A stretch of 53,854 nucleotides of DNA from Bacteroidales bacterium UBA3297 (GTDB taxonomy: Bacteria > Bacteroidota > Bacteroidia > Bacteroidales > Paludibacteraceae). The stretch covers positions 1 to 53,854 of the forward strand of contig DETD01000025.1 of NCBI GenBank assembly GCA_002362105.1, in the 5' to 3' direction. The translations under genes and the position numbers were made by a program. Positions 34,907-42,962 of this stretch are shown here, one piece after another (positions within the stretch are counted from its first letter, which is position 1; each line of letters opens with the position of its first letter). Below the pieces are notes generated by a model that saw only the letters and a program-made list of their open reading frames with translations, ran no database searches and had not been told where the DNA came from.

Positions 34907-36108
34907 TTTTTCAGTTTTTTTAAGGCGTAATCAATAATATCTTTAGCCACCAGAGCCTTGCTCTTCAACTCAAAAGGGGAAACTTCCCCGTTACGGTCGA
35001 TGATGGTTATTTTGTTCGTATCGTAACGGAAGCCGGCATTCTTGTCGCGCAGCGAGTTCATGACAATAAAGTCTAGATTCTTGCGCTCGCACTTGCCAGC
35101 CGCATTTTGCTGTTCGTCGTCTGTTTCCAGGGCAAAGCCGATCATCAGCTGTCCCTCGCGCTTGCGACGGCCCAGTTCGGCGGCAATATCCGGATTCGGA
35201 ACCAGCTCCAGCGTCATAGCGCCAGTCTTTTCGCGTTTAATTTTATGGTCGGCCTGTTGTGCCACACGGTAGTCGGCAACAGCCGCACAAAGAATTTCAA
35301 TATCGGCCACAGCCGATAGTTCCACCGCCGCATCGTACATTTGCAGTGCGCTTTCCACATCAATACGCTCGATGTTCGGAGTCGACGTTTTCAGAGCGAC
35401 AGGTCCAACCACCAGCTTAACGCAGGCACCGCGCCTTGCGCACTCTTCAGCCAGTGCGAAGCCCATCTTGCCACTGCTGTAGTTGCCGATAAAGCGGACC
35501 GGATCTATTTTTTCGTAAGTTGGTCCGGCAGTAATCATGACGGTTTTACCGGCCAGGTCTTGCTGTTCCGAGAAGAACGAGTCGAGGGCCTCCACAATGG
35601 TTTCAGGCTCGGCCATTCGTCCTTTTCCTTCCAGACCGCTGGCAAGGAAGCCCGATTCCGGTTCTATAATATGCACGCCATCGGCACGCAGCACATCAAG
35701 GTTGCACTGTACAGCCTTGTGGGCATACATATCGAGGTCCATAGCCGGCGCCACAAATACGGGGCACCGGGCCGAAAGGTAGCTGGTAAGCAGCAGGTTG
35801 TCGGCAATGCCGTTAGCCATTTTGCCCAACGAGTTTGCGGTAGCCGGAGCTATAAGGTAGGCATCGGCCCACAAACCAAGACTCACGTGGCTGTTCCACT
35901 CACCATTCTCTGGGTTGAAGAAGTCAACCAAGATAGGGTGACGGGTGACGGTGGCCATAGAGAGCGGAGTGACAAACTGACGCGCCAGCGGAGTCATCAC
36001 CACCTTGACGTCGCACCCCTGTTTAACCAGCAAGCGCGCCAAAGCGGCACACTTGTAGGCGGCAATGCCACCGGTTATTCCCAACAAGATGTTTTTACCT
36101 TTCAGCAT
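34903..36108 (-). CDS. coaBC: Bifunctional phosphopantothenoylcysteine decarboxylase / phosphopantothenate-cysteine ligase
   Basis: A 401-residue cytosolic enzyme for two successive steps of coenzyme A synthesis. The CoaC flavodoxin-like domain (1-180) has GITGGIAAYK, catalytic His74 (WNSHVSLG), PATANSLGKMANGIADN (88-104) and the PAMD loop. The substrate clamp reads ASGLEGKGRM at 156-165, with no cysteine at the place where E. coli Dfp has one. The CoaB domain (185-401) has ITAGPTYEKIDPVRFIGNYSSGKMG and the DHKIKR lysine region. The start is preceded by a terminator at 36133-36181, so it may have its own promoter. Confidence 0.95.
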   Translation of the reverse strand: MLKGKNILLGITGGIAAYKCAALARLLVKQGCDVKVVMTPLARQFVTPLSMATVTRHPILVDFFNPENGEWNSHVSLGLWADAYLIAPATANSLGKMANGIADNLLLTSYLSARCPVFVAPAMDLDMYAHKAVQCNLDVLRADGVHIIEPESGFLASGLEGKGRMAEPETIVEALDSFFSEQQDLAGKTVMITAGPTYEKIDPVRFIGNYSSGKMGFALAEECARRGACVKLVVGPVALKTSTPNIERIDVESALQMYDAAVELSAVADIEILCAAVADYRVAQQADHKIKREKTGAMTLELVPNPDIAAELGRRKREGQLMIGFALETDDEQQNAAGKCERKNLDFIVMNSLRDKNAGFRYDTNKITIIDRNGEVSPFELKSKALVAKDIIDYALKKLKK

Positions 36109-36132
36109 AGGTTGTGTAAGTTTACTATAAAC

Positions 36133-36181
36133 AAAAAAAGATAAAGGCGACCCAGACTGGAGGCGTGCTTTATCTTTTTTT
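36133..36181 (-). terminator. Terminator-like hairpin between rpoZ and coaBC
   Basis: AAAAAAAGATAAAG (from 36133) pairs with CTTTATCTTTTTTT (to 36181) around a 21-base loop. It gives a T run on both strands and would reduce readthrough from bamD-rpoZ into coaBC. Confidence 0.75.
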
Positions 36182-36220
36182 ATCGGGTGGACCTACAGGT
36201 ACAGTACCAGCAGGTGTTTT

Positions 36221-36556
36221 TTATTTGTCGATGTTCACGCCCTTCTTACCAGCCAAACGGTAAGCGAGCTTGCCTTCGATGAATTCCTGGGTTGCCATAA
36301 GGGTTGGCTTAGGCAAGCGCTCGTAGAAGCAAGAGATTTCAATCTGCTCGCGGTTTTCGAAAACTTCTTCAAGGTTGTCGTTGACAGCGGCAAATTCCTG
36401 CAACTTCTTGTCAAGTTCGCTTTTGATGTCAACAGCAATCTGGTTAGAGCGTTTTGCTATTACATTTACCACCTCATAGATGTTGGTATCACCGCACATC
36501 GAGTTCATGTCGCGGGTGATGGTGGTGTTAGGAGCATTAAGCTTTTTGTAATCCAT
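36221..36556 (-). CDS. rpoZ: RNA polymerase omega subunit (Rpb6 family)
   Basis: A 111-residue subunit that helps assemble RNA polymerase. The Bacteroidota form belongs to the Rpb6 family: an N-terminal KLNAPNTTITRD, the helix NIYEVVNVIAKRSNQIA, a charged middle and the C-terminal PKPTLMATQEFIEGKLAYR. It starts 16 bases after bamD stops, and the gene order bamD-rpoZ-coaBC is widely conserved in the phylum. Confidence 0.9.
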   Translation of the reverse strand: MDYKKLNAPNTTITRDMNSMCGDTNIYEVVNVIAKRSNQIAVDIKSELDKKLQEFAAVNDNLEEVFENREQIEISCFYERLPKPTLMATQEFIEGKLAYRLAGKKGVNIDK

Positions 36557-36572
36557 GATTTATAATTGAATT

Positions 36573-37394
36573 TTATTTTTGTTCTTTACCAATACCGACG
36601 TGCTTCTGTGAGTCTTCAAGAATGCTGGCCGCCTCTTTTTTATACTGCGTGTCGGGATATTCCTGCATAAAGTTGTAATACTCGTCGATGGTGTCGTGGT
36701 AGCGGTCTTGTTTTTTCGACTCCACACTTTCAACCGCCTGACGGTATTTCGCTTTCAAGATAAGGAACGACAACTCCTCACGGTAAATACTCTCGGGGAA
36801 CTCTCTCAACGCATTGGTTGCTGAAATCACACACGAGCGGTAGTTGTTGCCCTGGTAGTTGCCCAAACGGTAGTAAAGGCGGGAGTTGAGGTAGGCCTTA
36901 TAGGCCAGTTTGTCGTTCAGTTCCTGCCTTTTACTCTGCACCTCGGCCACATGTACACTGCGTGAGAAATTCTGCAAAAACTTGTCGAACTCCACAATGG
37001 CCTTACGTGTTCCAACCTGGTCGAGTTTGGCCTCGGGCGAGTCGTGGTAATAGCACAACCCGATATGGAACTGCGACTCTTCGGCATAGTCGCCACGCGG
37101 ATAGCTGCGCATATAGCCCGAGAAGTAGCTCAAAGCCGAAATATAGTCACGGTTCTTAAAATGTGCGCTTCCCAACAGGAATAGCGCCTCTTCACCCTTT
37201 TGGGTGCCACGGAACGGAACTACAACAGCCTCGAGCAAGGTACATGCCTCGAGGTATTTGCCCTTTTCATAATATTCCTTAGCCTTGGAGAACTTCAAAT
37301 CGTTGTCGGTACTTTTCACCAAACGCTGATACTCGCCACACGATGTGAAGAGTAACACAGAACAGAGCAATATGAGTAAATACTTCGCTTTCAT
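36573..37394 (-). CDS. bamD: Outer membrane assembly lipoprotein BamD
   Basis: A 273-residue lipoprotein of the BAM complex, which inserts beta-barrel proteins into the outer membrane. The signal peptide ends in FTSC with lipidated Cys19. It is followed by TPR-like helical pairs: AKEYYEKGKYLEACTLLE, GEEALFLLGSAHFKNRDYISALSYF and ESQFHIGLCYYHDSP, typical of the YfiO/BamD family. I chose the ATG at 37394; the longer frame starts at a TTG four codons upstream, which lies inside a TAATTTTG promoter box. Confidence 0.93.
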   Translation of the reverse strand: MKAKYLLILLCSVLLFTSCGEYQRLVKSTDNDLKFSKAKEYYEKGKYLEACTLLEAVVVPFRGTQKGEEALFLLGSAHFKNRDYISALSYFSGYMRSYPRGDYAEESQFHIGLCYYHDSPEAKLDQVGTRKAIVEFDKFLQNFSRSVHVAEVQSKRQELNDKLAYKAYLNSRLYYRLGNYQGNNYRSCVISATNALREFPESIYREELSFLILKAKYRQAVESVESKKQDRYHDTIDEYYNFMQEYPDTQYKKEAASILEDSQKHVGIGKEQK

Positions 37395-37403
37395 TTCAAA
37401 ATA

Positions 37404-37411
37404 CAAAATTA
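37404..37411 (-). promoter_or_regulatory. TAATTTTG -7 box of the bamD transcript
   Basis: An exact TAnnTTTG match on the minus strand about 10 bases before the bamD ATG, implying a very short leader. Confidence 0.4.
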
Positions 37412-37530
37412 GGAATTTATGTTGAAAGTTTAAAACTTTAACCGCGATAACTTGAATTTTTCCATTTTACCGCGTATAGTTAACGCAAGAATTATTGGTT
37501 TATTTTGAAAAAGAAGGGCTAATAATTCCG

Positions 37531-37538
37531 TAAATTTG
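37531..37538 (+). promoter_or_regulatory. TAAATTTG -7 box before the MFS gene
   Basis: TAAATTTG lies 11 bases before the ATG at 37549. A TTTTG at 37503-37507 is a possible -33 element with a slightly long 23-base spacer. Confidence 0.5.
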
Positions 37539-37548
37539 CAAAAAAAGC

Positions 37549-38739
37549 ATGGATAAAGCGGTTTTGTGGAATAAGAACTACAACAAGGTAATGGTCACCA
37601 ACTTTTGCCTTTACTTTGCCTTTTACATTACCATGCCCCTACTCCCCCTCTACTTAAGCGAACACTTTGGCGCCACTAAAGACACCATCGGCCTTGTTTT
37701 GGCGGGCTACACCGTCACCGCGCTGCTCTTCCGCCCTTTCAGCGGCTACATGGTCGACAGTTTCAACCGCAAAAAGGTCTTGTTGTTGTGCCTGGCCGCC
37801 AACTGTCTGTTTATGGGCAGCTATCTCGTTGCCGGCAGCCTTTTCCTCTTTACGCTGTTCCGCACTCTGCACGGCGGACCTTTCGGCGCCTGCACGGTAG
37901 CCAACAGCACGGTAGCCATCGACGTGCTCCCCCCCAGCCGGCGCAACGAGGGCATCGGTTTTTACGGGTTGAGCAACAACATCGCTACGGCTATCGCCCC
38001 CGGCATCGGCATCTTTATCTATCAGCAGACCGACAGTTTCGAGTGGCTGTTCCTGATTGCCCTCGGGGTTTCCATTGTCGGCCTAGCCGCCGACGCTATG
38101 GTCGACGTTCCCTTGAAAGAGATTGTGAAGAACAAAGCCAAAATCTCACTAGACCGTTTCCTCCTCACCCGTGGCTGGATGATTGGCGCCAACGTGGCGC
38201 TGGTCGGCTTCTGCTACGGCGTGCTGTCGAACTATCTGGCCATTTACGGGAAAGAGAAGCTGGGCATCACCAATGGTACGGGCACTTACTTCCTGATTCT
38301 CTCGTCTGGTCTTATCGCCTCACGCCTGCTGGGGAACCGCACCCTGAAGAAGGGCCTGATCACCCACAACTGCGGACTCGGCCTGCTGTTATCGTCTCTG
38401 GGGTACGGTCTGTTTGTCTTCTGCCAACACCCGGCCGGATACTATATATCGGCTCTGCTTATCGGACTTGGCAATGGGCACCTCTGGCCCGCATTCCAAA
38501 ACATGATGATAGGTGTGGCCCACCACAACGAGCGGGGCACGGCCAACTCTACCCTTCTGACGGCATGGGACCTCGGCATCGGGTTCGGCGTGCTGGTTGG
38601 CGGCTTTGTGGCCGAGCACACCGACTACCACCAAGCCTTCGTCGTAATGTTTGCCATCCACTGCCTGGCGGCCCTTCTGTTCTACGCTAAAACCAAAAGA
38701 TTTTTCAGAGGCAGGAAGCTCGACAGCAACCAATCTTGA
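37549..38739 (+). CDS. MFS transporter (drug/sugar efflux type)
   Basis: A 396-residue 12-helix transporter. The motif-A-like loop RPFSGYMVDSFNRKKVLLL follows helix two, and a conserved SRRNEGIGFYGLSNNIATAIAP segment resembles DHA1-type efflux proteins. Substrate cannot be predicted. The gene is visibly richer in G and C than most of the window, and long open frames are present in other frames as a result. It stands alone, transcribed away from bamD. Confidence 0.88.
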   Translation: MDKAVLWNKNYNKVMVTNFCLYFAFYITMPLLPLYLSEHFGATKDTIGLVLAGYTVTALLFRPFSGYMVDSFNRKKVLLLCLAANCLFMGSYLVAGSLFLFTLFRTLHGGPFGACTVANSTVAIDVLPPSRRNEGIGFYGLSNNIATAIAPGIGIFIYQQTDSFEWLFLIALGVSIVGLAADAMVDVPLKEIVKNKAKISLDRFLLTRGWMIGANVALVGFCYGVLSNYLAIYGKEKLGITNGTGTYFLILSSGLIASRLLGNRTLKKGLITHNCGLGLLLSSLGYGLFVFCQHPAGYYISALLIGLGNGHLWPAFQNMMIGVAHHNERGTANSTLLTAWDLGIGFGVLVGGFVAEHTDYHQAFVVMFAIHCLAALLFYAKTKRFFRGRKLDSNQS

Positions 38740-38760
38740 CAAAATAGTCTGCACACCGAC

Positions 38761-38792
38761 AGAAAAAAGGGTGTGCCGGTCATGGCACACCC
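38761..38792 (-). terminator. Intrinsic terminator after the first C10 protease gene
   Basis: A 9-bp perfect stem (GGGTGTGCC at 38769-38777 with GGCACACCC at 38784-38792). On the minus strand it is followed by CTTTTTTCT, so it ends the leftward C10 transcript. Confidence 0.75.
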
Positions 38793-38886
38793 ACATACTG
38801 AAGTCAACAAGAAAGCAGGTGCGAACGGCCTAAGCCATTCTGCAATCCACTTTTTTTCCTGGAACCGGACCATGTCCGCCTTCCAC

Positions 38887-40068
38887 TTACTGGTTGTTTG
38901 GCCAAGCCAGATAAGTATAGAGACCGGACGTGTAATTGCGGTTATAATTGAAATGAGGTTCGTCGAATTCCACCGCTGCGTCAACATTGAAGCAACCGGC
39001 AGCAAACCAGCCGTCGCAATCGCCATCCCAACCCCAGTTGATATGGAAATAGGTGTCACCCTCTTGCACATCGTTAGGGTTAGACGTATAATAGAAACGC
39101 TCCACACGGTAACCATCTACAAGCCAAGTGTGTCCACCACCGCTCGAAGACGACATAATAACAGGGTGCTGGTTGCCCACATTTGTCATAATGGTGCTTT
39201 TAGTGTAGTATCTACGTCCCTGCGTATAGTGTCCGTAGCGGCTCAGATAGGCAAGACCGTCTTCCACAGCTACACCTGTAGCAAGACCTTGATGAATTTT
39301 AGGTACCTCGTTCCAAATTGAGCGGAACAAGATGCCTACCCACGTTTTATGGAAATCATCGAGTTCCCACGCATGTCTTTTAGCCGTCATCTCTGGCATC
39401 ATTGAAATGCCTGGCTGGTTGTAATATCCAATCAGTTGGGCAATGGCAGTAATGGTACAACCCGTGTAATACTTTCCACCACCTGGATAGTCGTCTACAA
39501 AAGCATTGTAGGGAGAACCTTGGCTCCAAGCGGTTCGGATTAACGGACCAACCTGGGTGGTTGGCAACTGAACCGTATTGCCAGCGCCTCCACTCTTCAA
39601 CGCGTTCGTGCTCTTGAGGTTCTTGCTTTCTGCCACCTGTTGCTCCGCATAGGCCTTGATGTTGTTTAACAAGAAAGTGAAGCCGGGGTTATCGGAGTTT
39701 CCGTCGAAACTACCCTGATCGGTGCAGGCTATGACCTTGTCCTTCACACGTTCGTCGGCCACAACAATAGCGAAACCTGCGTCACCTTTGAAATTGCAGA
39801 CATAAGCCAGTGTGTCGGACGAGCCAGCGTCTGACAGCAGTGCGTCGACCGAACCGATTTCACGGGTTGAAGACTGCGAGAAAAAGGCTTTTACCGCATT
39901 CAACGCTTCCTTTTTGGCAGACTCACGTCCAACTGAATAAGAAGGTGAATTGTTCTGCTGTGCCTCAAAATCTTCCTTAAAGCTGTCATCCTCACAACCA
40001 GAGAAGAAAGCGCAACAAGCCAGCAAGAGTGACGCCCTTGTAGCTGGCAGAAAAACTGATTTGTTCAT
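38887..40068 (-). CDS. C10 family cysteine protease (streptopain-like), lipoprotein form
   Basis: A 393-residue secreted protease precursor. The signal sequence ends in FFSGC, with likely lipidated Cys25. Residues 43-150 form a SpeB-type propeptide with the GDAGFAIVVAD segment. The catalytic domain has nucleophile Cys204 (YYTGCTITAIAQLIGYYNQPG), catalytic His313 (GGHTWLVDGYR), and FHINWGWDGDCDGWF, all as in streptopain and the Bacteroides Bfp proteases. A paralogue with the same layout lies at 43895-45148. Both should be anchored to a membrane surface and activated by loss of the propeptide. Confidence 0.9.
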   Translation of the reverse strand: MNKSVFLPATRASLLLACCAFFSGCEDDSFKEDFEAQQNNSPSYSVGRESAKKEALNAVKAFFSQSSTREIGSVDALLSDAGSSDTLAYVCNFKGDAGFAIVVADERVKDKVIACTDQGSFDGNSDNPGFTFLLNNIKAYAEQQVAESKNLKSTNALKSGGAGNTVQLPTTQVGPLIRTAWSQGSPYNAFVDDYPGGGKYYTGCTITAIAQLIGYYNQPGISMMPEMTAKRHAWELDDFHKTWVGILFRSIWNEVPKIHQGLATGVAVEDGLAYLSRYGHYTQGRRYYTKSTIMTNVGNQHPVIMSSSSGGGHTWLVDGYRVERFYYTSNPNDVQEGDTYFHINWGWDGDCDGWFAAGCFNVDAAVEFDEPHFNYNRNYTSGLYTYLAWPNNQ

Positions 40069-40099
40069 ACATTACTTTTGTTTAAAATTTGAAAATACA

Positions 40100-40107
40100 C
40101 AAATATA
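40100..40107 (-). promoter_or_regulatory. TATATTTG -7 box upstream of the first C10 gene
   Basis: An exact TAnnTTTG match on the minus strand, about 32 bases before the ATG at 40068. Confidence 0.45.
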
Positions 40108-40163
40108 TACATATTTTATTACAAGTAAAATATTTTTCACAAAATATAAAATAACCCTGTACG

Positions 40164-40200
40164 AACAAAAAAAGGTGCCGCTCCCAAAGAGCGACACCTT
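40164..40200 (-). terminator. Intrinsic terminator after the Tyr/Asp/His-rich lipoprotein gene
   Basis: AAGGTG-C-CGCTC pairs with GAGCG-A-CACCTT around a short loop; the minus strand continues into a T-rich run. It lies about 30 bases after the stop at 40229. Confidence 0.7.
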
Positions 40201-40228
40201 ATGCTGTTATTTTTCTATTCGGAACGGA

Positions 40229-40666
40229 TTAACCGCGGACATAATGATACTCTATACCATTGTGCAAACGGAGTATAAGCTCGTTGTGGTCGGCTTTGTT
40301 AACGAAGAACTCCACATAGTCGCCGTTATCGTAATGAATGCTTATCCAACCATTGTGGTATTGGTACGAGCCCTTGTCGTAAAGAGCATTGGTACAATCG
40401 TAATAAAGCACCTCCCAATCGGTAAAGTTGATGTACGATTCGTATTCGCAGCGGCTCAAGCCATCGTGCGAAGCCGGATACCAACGACCATCGCGGATGT
40501 AGTTGTATACATTGTGGTGGTAGTAGGCGTCGTCGTAATAGTCGTGATGGTAATAATAGCCATCGTCGTAATAATAGTCGTCGTAATAGTCATGATGACG
40601 TCGGCAAGAGTTGGCCGACAAAAGGAATCCAACCAGAATTGGAAGTACAACAACAAGTTTTCTCAT
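40229..40666 (-). CDS. Tyr/Asp/His-rich small lipoprotein
   Basis: A 145-residue probable lipoprotein (signal peptide with SANSC, Cys21). Residues 24-52 are almost entirely His, Asp and Tyr in repeated HDYYDD/YYYHHDYYDD-like patterns, followed by a compact domain of about 90 residues rich in aromatic residues. I do not recognise the family. The His/Asp/Tyr stretch could bind metal or act as a spacer on the surface; this is inference. The DNA of this segment is a run of related trinucleotides (tag/tcg/tcg on the plus strand), suggesting expansion by slippage. Confidence 0.7.
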   Translation of the reverse strand: MRKLVVVLPILVGFLLSANSCRRHHDYYDDYYYDDGYYYHHDYYDDAYYHHNVYNYIRDGRWYPASHDGLSRCEYESYINFTDWEVLYYDCTNALYDKGSYQYHNGWISIHYDNGDYVEFFVNKADHNELILRLHNGIEYHYVRG

Positions 40667-40682
40667 TTCTTTCTATTTGTAT

Positions 40683-41147
40683 TTACTTTTTCACGATTTT
40701 ATACTCCTCGCTGCCAATTCGCAGTTTGTATCCACCCCTCATGCCCGGCAGTTCCAACTTCTGCTGGTCCGATGCGGTAGCCTCGGAATAGGAAATGAGT
40801 CCGCCACCCGAGTTCATCAGGAAGACGCTCAAACCCTTTACCCCGCCGATGGTGATTTCGCTCAAAGCGCTGTTGATATTGATGTGCGGGCGACGGAGGT
40901 CGGTAGCCACCAGTTCGGCGTCGGAGTCGTAATAGTGGAGCGACACCACATCTCTAAACTCCATCATCGTACGGCTGTCGGTCTCCACCAACAAAATGTC
41001 GTCGTTAAAACTCATCGAATTTTTACCGGGAACATCTATAACAACTTGGCTCGATGCTAACTCTATATGTACAACTGGTTGGGCGGCATTGATGGCAACT
41101 ACGCCAAAACAGAGCATCACCCAAACAAAAAAACGCTTCAAAAACAT
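40683..41147 (-). CDS. Small secreted protein with a sorting-domain-like C-terminus
   Basis: A 154-residue exported protein with a signal peptide ending in INAA. A short motif MSFNDDILLVET and MEFRDVVSLHYYD is reminiscent of small Bacteroidales proteins that carry a T9SS-type end. The last 25 residues (GMRGGYKLRIGSEEYKIVKK) resemble the terminal strands of type IX secretion sorting domains, with Gly-Tyr and a Lys-rich end. I cannot assign it with certainty. It starts 16 bases from the Tyr/Asp/His-rich lipoprotein gene and is likely in the same transcript. Confidence 0.65.
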   Translation of the reverse strand: MFLKRFFVWVMLCFGVVAINAAQPVVHIELASSQVVIDVPGKNSMSFNDDILLVETDSRTMMEFRDVVSLHYYDSDAELVATDLRRPHININSALSEITIGGVKGLSVFLMNSGGGLISYSEATASDQQKLELPGMRGGYKLRIGSEEYKIVKK

Positions 41148-41235
41148 CGTGTGTCTTATTATGATATTAGACTTACAAAAAATTAGGACGGTTGAACGAA
41201 AATGATTTCTACAACACTACTTTTCTCTTATTATG

Positions 41236-41243
41236 CAAAGATA
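41236..41243 (-). promoter_or_regulatory. TATCTTTG -7 box before the small secreted-protein gene
   Basis: An exact TAnnTTTG match on the minus strand about 88 bases before the ATG at 41147. Confidence 0.4.
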
Positions 41244-41345
41244 GTGCAAATTAAGTGAAAAAATGAAAAAAATTGCATTTACACTTCCGGCAAATAAGCG
41301 AAGGGGGCAAACGTGGGTGCGAATAACAGACTAGCCCGCACCATT

Positions 41346-42812
41346 TTACTCACAGACATCGGCTTTCTGCACCACAAGAACCGGGCAAATCAGTTCTGCC
41401 TGCAAAACACCACAGTTGTATGCATTCATCTTTATTTCTGAGTTACCCATAGGCAACTCGGCGCTAATGCCATCAGTGCCGACTTCCCAAGTAAGGTTAC
41501 TGCCGTCATGCTTTAACGAGGTCACCTCAAAATTCACCTCCGTGGCATCGGCCACGCTAGGATACTTCAGCAAGAATGGGCCGGAAGCCGCCACATAGCC
41601 GTAATCGCCACACGTAGCAGACATCTGTTTTAACGACACATTAACCACCGACTTTGTAGCACACACCGCAGTAGTCACACCATCAGAAACTTTCCAAGAA
41701 ATTTCATAAGGTGTGTCACGGGCATAAAAAGACTCCTGGAAATTATTGCTTGGCACCTCTATATAGTCGCCACCATCAATGGAATAATAACGTTTTTGAT
41801 TACAAGTCACAGTCGGTGCCGACAGTTCATACGCTTTCGAGCAAGTAGTAATCAGTTCGGTCTTATCATTCCGGTTATTCATGCTGCAAGTTACAGACTT
41901 TGCCTTAACAGTAAATGTTTGGGGGCACAGATAAGTGTTATAATAAATACCCCAAGCGCCAGGCTTTGCTCTAAACAAATTCTCGGTATATGTACCAATA
42001 TAGAAATTTCCACTTACATTCACATATTCCATAGCTACGCCATCTAACAAGCCATCGCCACACGGATATTGTCTATTCGTATAAGGAGACTTGTTAAATA
42101 TGCTCTTCAATTCAGTGTTAGTTATGTAACATTTATTCGCAGCCAATTCTATCACAACAGGGGTAAATCTTGGGCAAGACCGCACCCAATATCTAGGTAG
42201 CGTACATTGCTTTACCAGATGACCAGCAGGTGTATAAACCCGGACTCTCACTCCATCGTATGCCTGGTCGTCTTCCATCGTTCTAAAACCCTGGAAACCA
42301 TCTCCCCAGTCGTATTTATAAGACTGTTGGAAATTCGCAGTTGGCAAATTGGCATTTTTTTGGTTCAAGAAATCCTGTTCTTTACTTATCGTACACGCGT
42401 TTGATGTGGTAAACAAGTTCTTTTCACTCAAATCAGTAGGGCAGTCCACCCAGCAATAAGGAACGTCGTAAGAGATACCAGCATCTACCCAGCGGCCGTT
42501 AAGGCGCTTCTCTACCCGAAACGTACAGAACGGATTATGTTGCGTATCTGCATTCACATAAATTCTCACATTCGTGGCCGTATAGTTAACACCACCCGCA
42601 ACATCGGGCGTAAGACTAAAAGTGCCACTACAACCGTTTAACCGGTATTCGGTATTCGGCTGCGCATTCTTCATTTTTATAACGATATTGTTGAACGTGA
42701 CCGCACTTCCGTTATTCCGAGATACGCATTCGGGCTCCATGGTAAAAGTTACCGTCGCACGGACAGAGAAAACCGCTACCAGAACAAACAATATAGTAAA
42801 TAACCGCTTCAT
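41346..42812 (-). CDS. Cysteine-rich secreted protein of unknown function
   Basis: A 488-residue exported protein with a signal peptide ending in FSVRA. I count 19 cysteines in the mature part, spread as an even number of likely pairs plus one, which suggests disulfide-stabilised domains. The N-terminal 110 residues read like an immunoglobulin-like domain (VTFTMEPECVSRNNGSAVTFNN). Later parts contain several 80-90 residue beta-rich units. I recognise no family. It has its own promoter box upstream (42841-42848), divergent from the kinase gene. Confidence 0.7.
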   Translation of the reverse strand: MKRLFTILFVLVAVFSVRATVTFTMEPECVSRNNGSAVTFNNIVIKMKNAQPNTEYRLNGCSGTFSLTPDVAGGVNYTATNVRIYVNADTQHNPFCTFRVEKRLNGRWVDAGISYDVPYCWVDCPTDLSEKNLFTTSNACTISKEQDFLNQKNANLPTANFQQSYKYDWGDGFQGFRTMEDDQAYDGVRVRVYTPAGHLVKQCTLPRYWVRSCPRFTPVVIELAANKCYITNTELKSIFNKSPYTNRQYPCGDGLLDGVAMEYVNVSGNFYIGTYTENLFRAKPGAWGIYYNTYLCPQTFTVKAKSVTCSMNNRNDKTELITTCSKAYELSAPTVTCNQKRYYSIDGGDYIEVPSNNFQESFYARDTPYEISWKVSDGVTTAVCATKSVVNVSLKQMSATCGDYGYVAASGPFLLKYPSVADATEVNFEVTSLKHDGSNLTWEVGTDGISAELPMGNSEIKMNAYNCGVLQAELICPVLVVQKADVCE

Positions 42813-42840
42813 CTTCTTTTAAAGGTTCTAGATTATACTG

Positions 42841-42848
42841 CAAATATA
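42841..42848 (-). promoter_or_regulatory. TATATTTG -7 box of the cysteine-rich protein gene
   Basis: An exact TAnnTTTG match on the minus strand about 29 bases before the ATG at 42812. A matching plus-strand box lies about 80 bases away, so this is a divergent promoter pair. Confidence 0.5.
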
Positions 42849-42924
42849 CAACTCTTTAACGAGCATTTATGCGAAAGTCGCATTTAAAGCATGAAAGTGT
42901 GCAGTTATAGCGGGCGGAAAAGAC

Positions 42925-42932
42925 TATATTTG
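42925..42932 (+). promoter_or_regulatory. TATATTTG -7 box of the kinase-like gene
   Basis: An exact TAnnTTTG match 31 bases before the ATG at 42963 and 38 before the ATG at 42970. Confidence 0.5.
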
Positions 42933-42962
42933 TAAGGAAGTACTACATTAACAACTTGAAAC

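Noticed and set aside
37788..38690. 300-codon plus-strand frame inside the MFS gene
   Set aside because: Arg/His/Pro-rich, typical shadow frame of a GC-rich gene; the MFS frame has clear helices and motifs.
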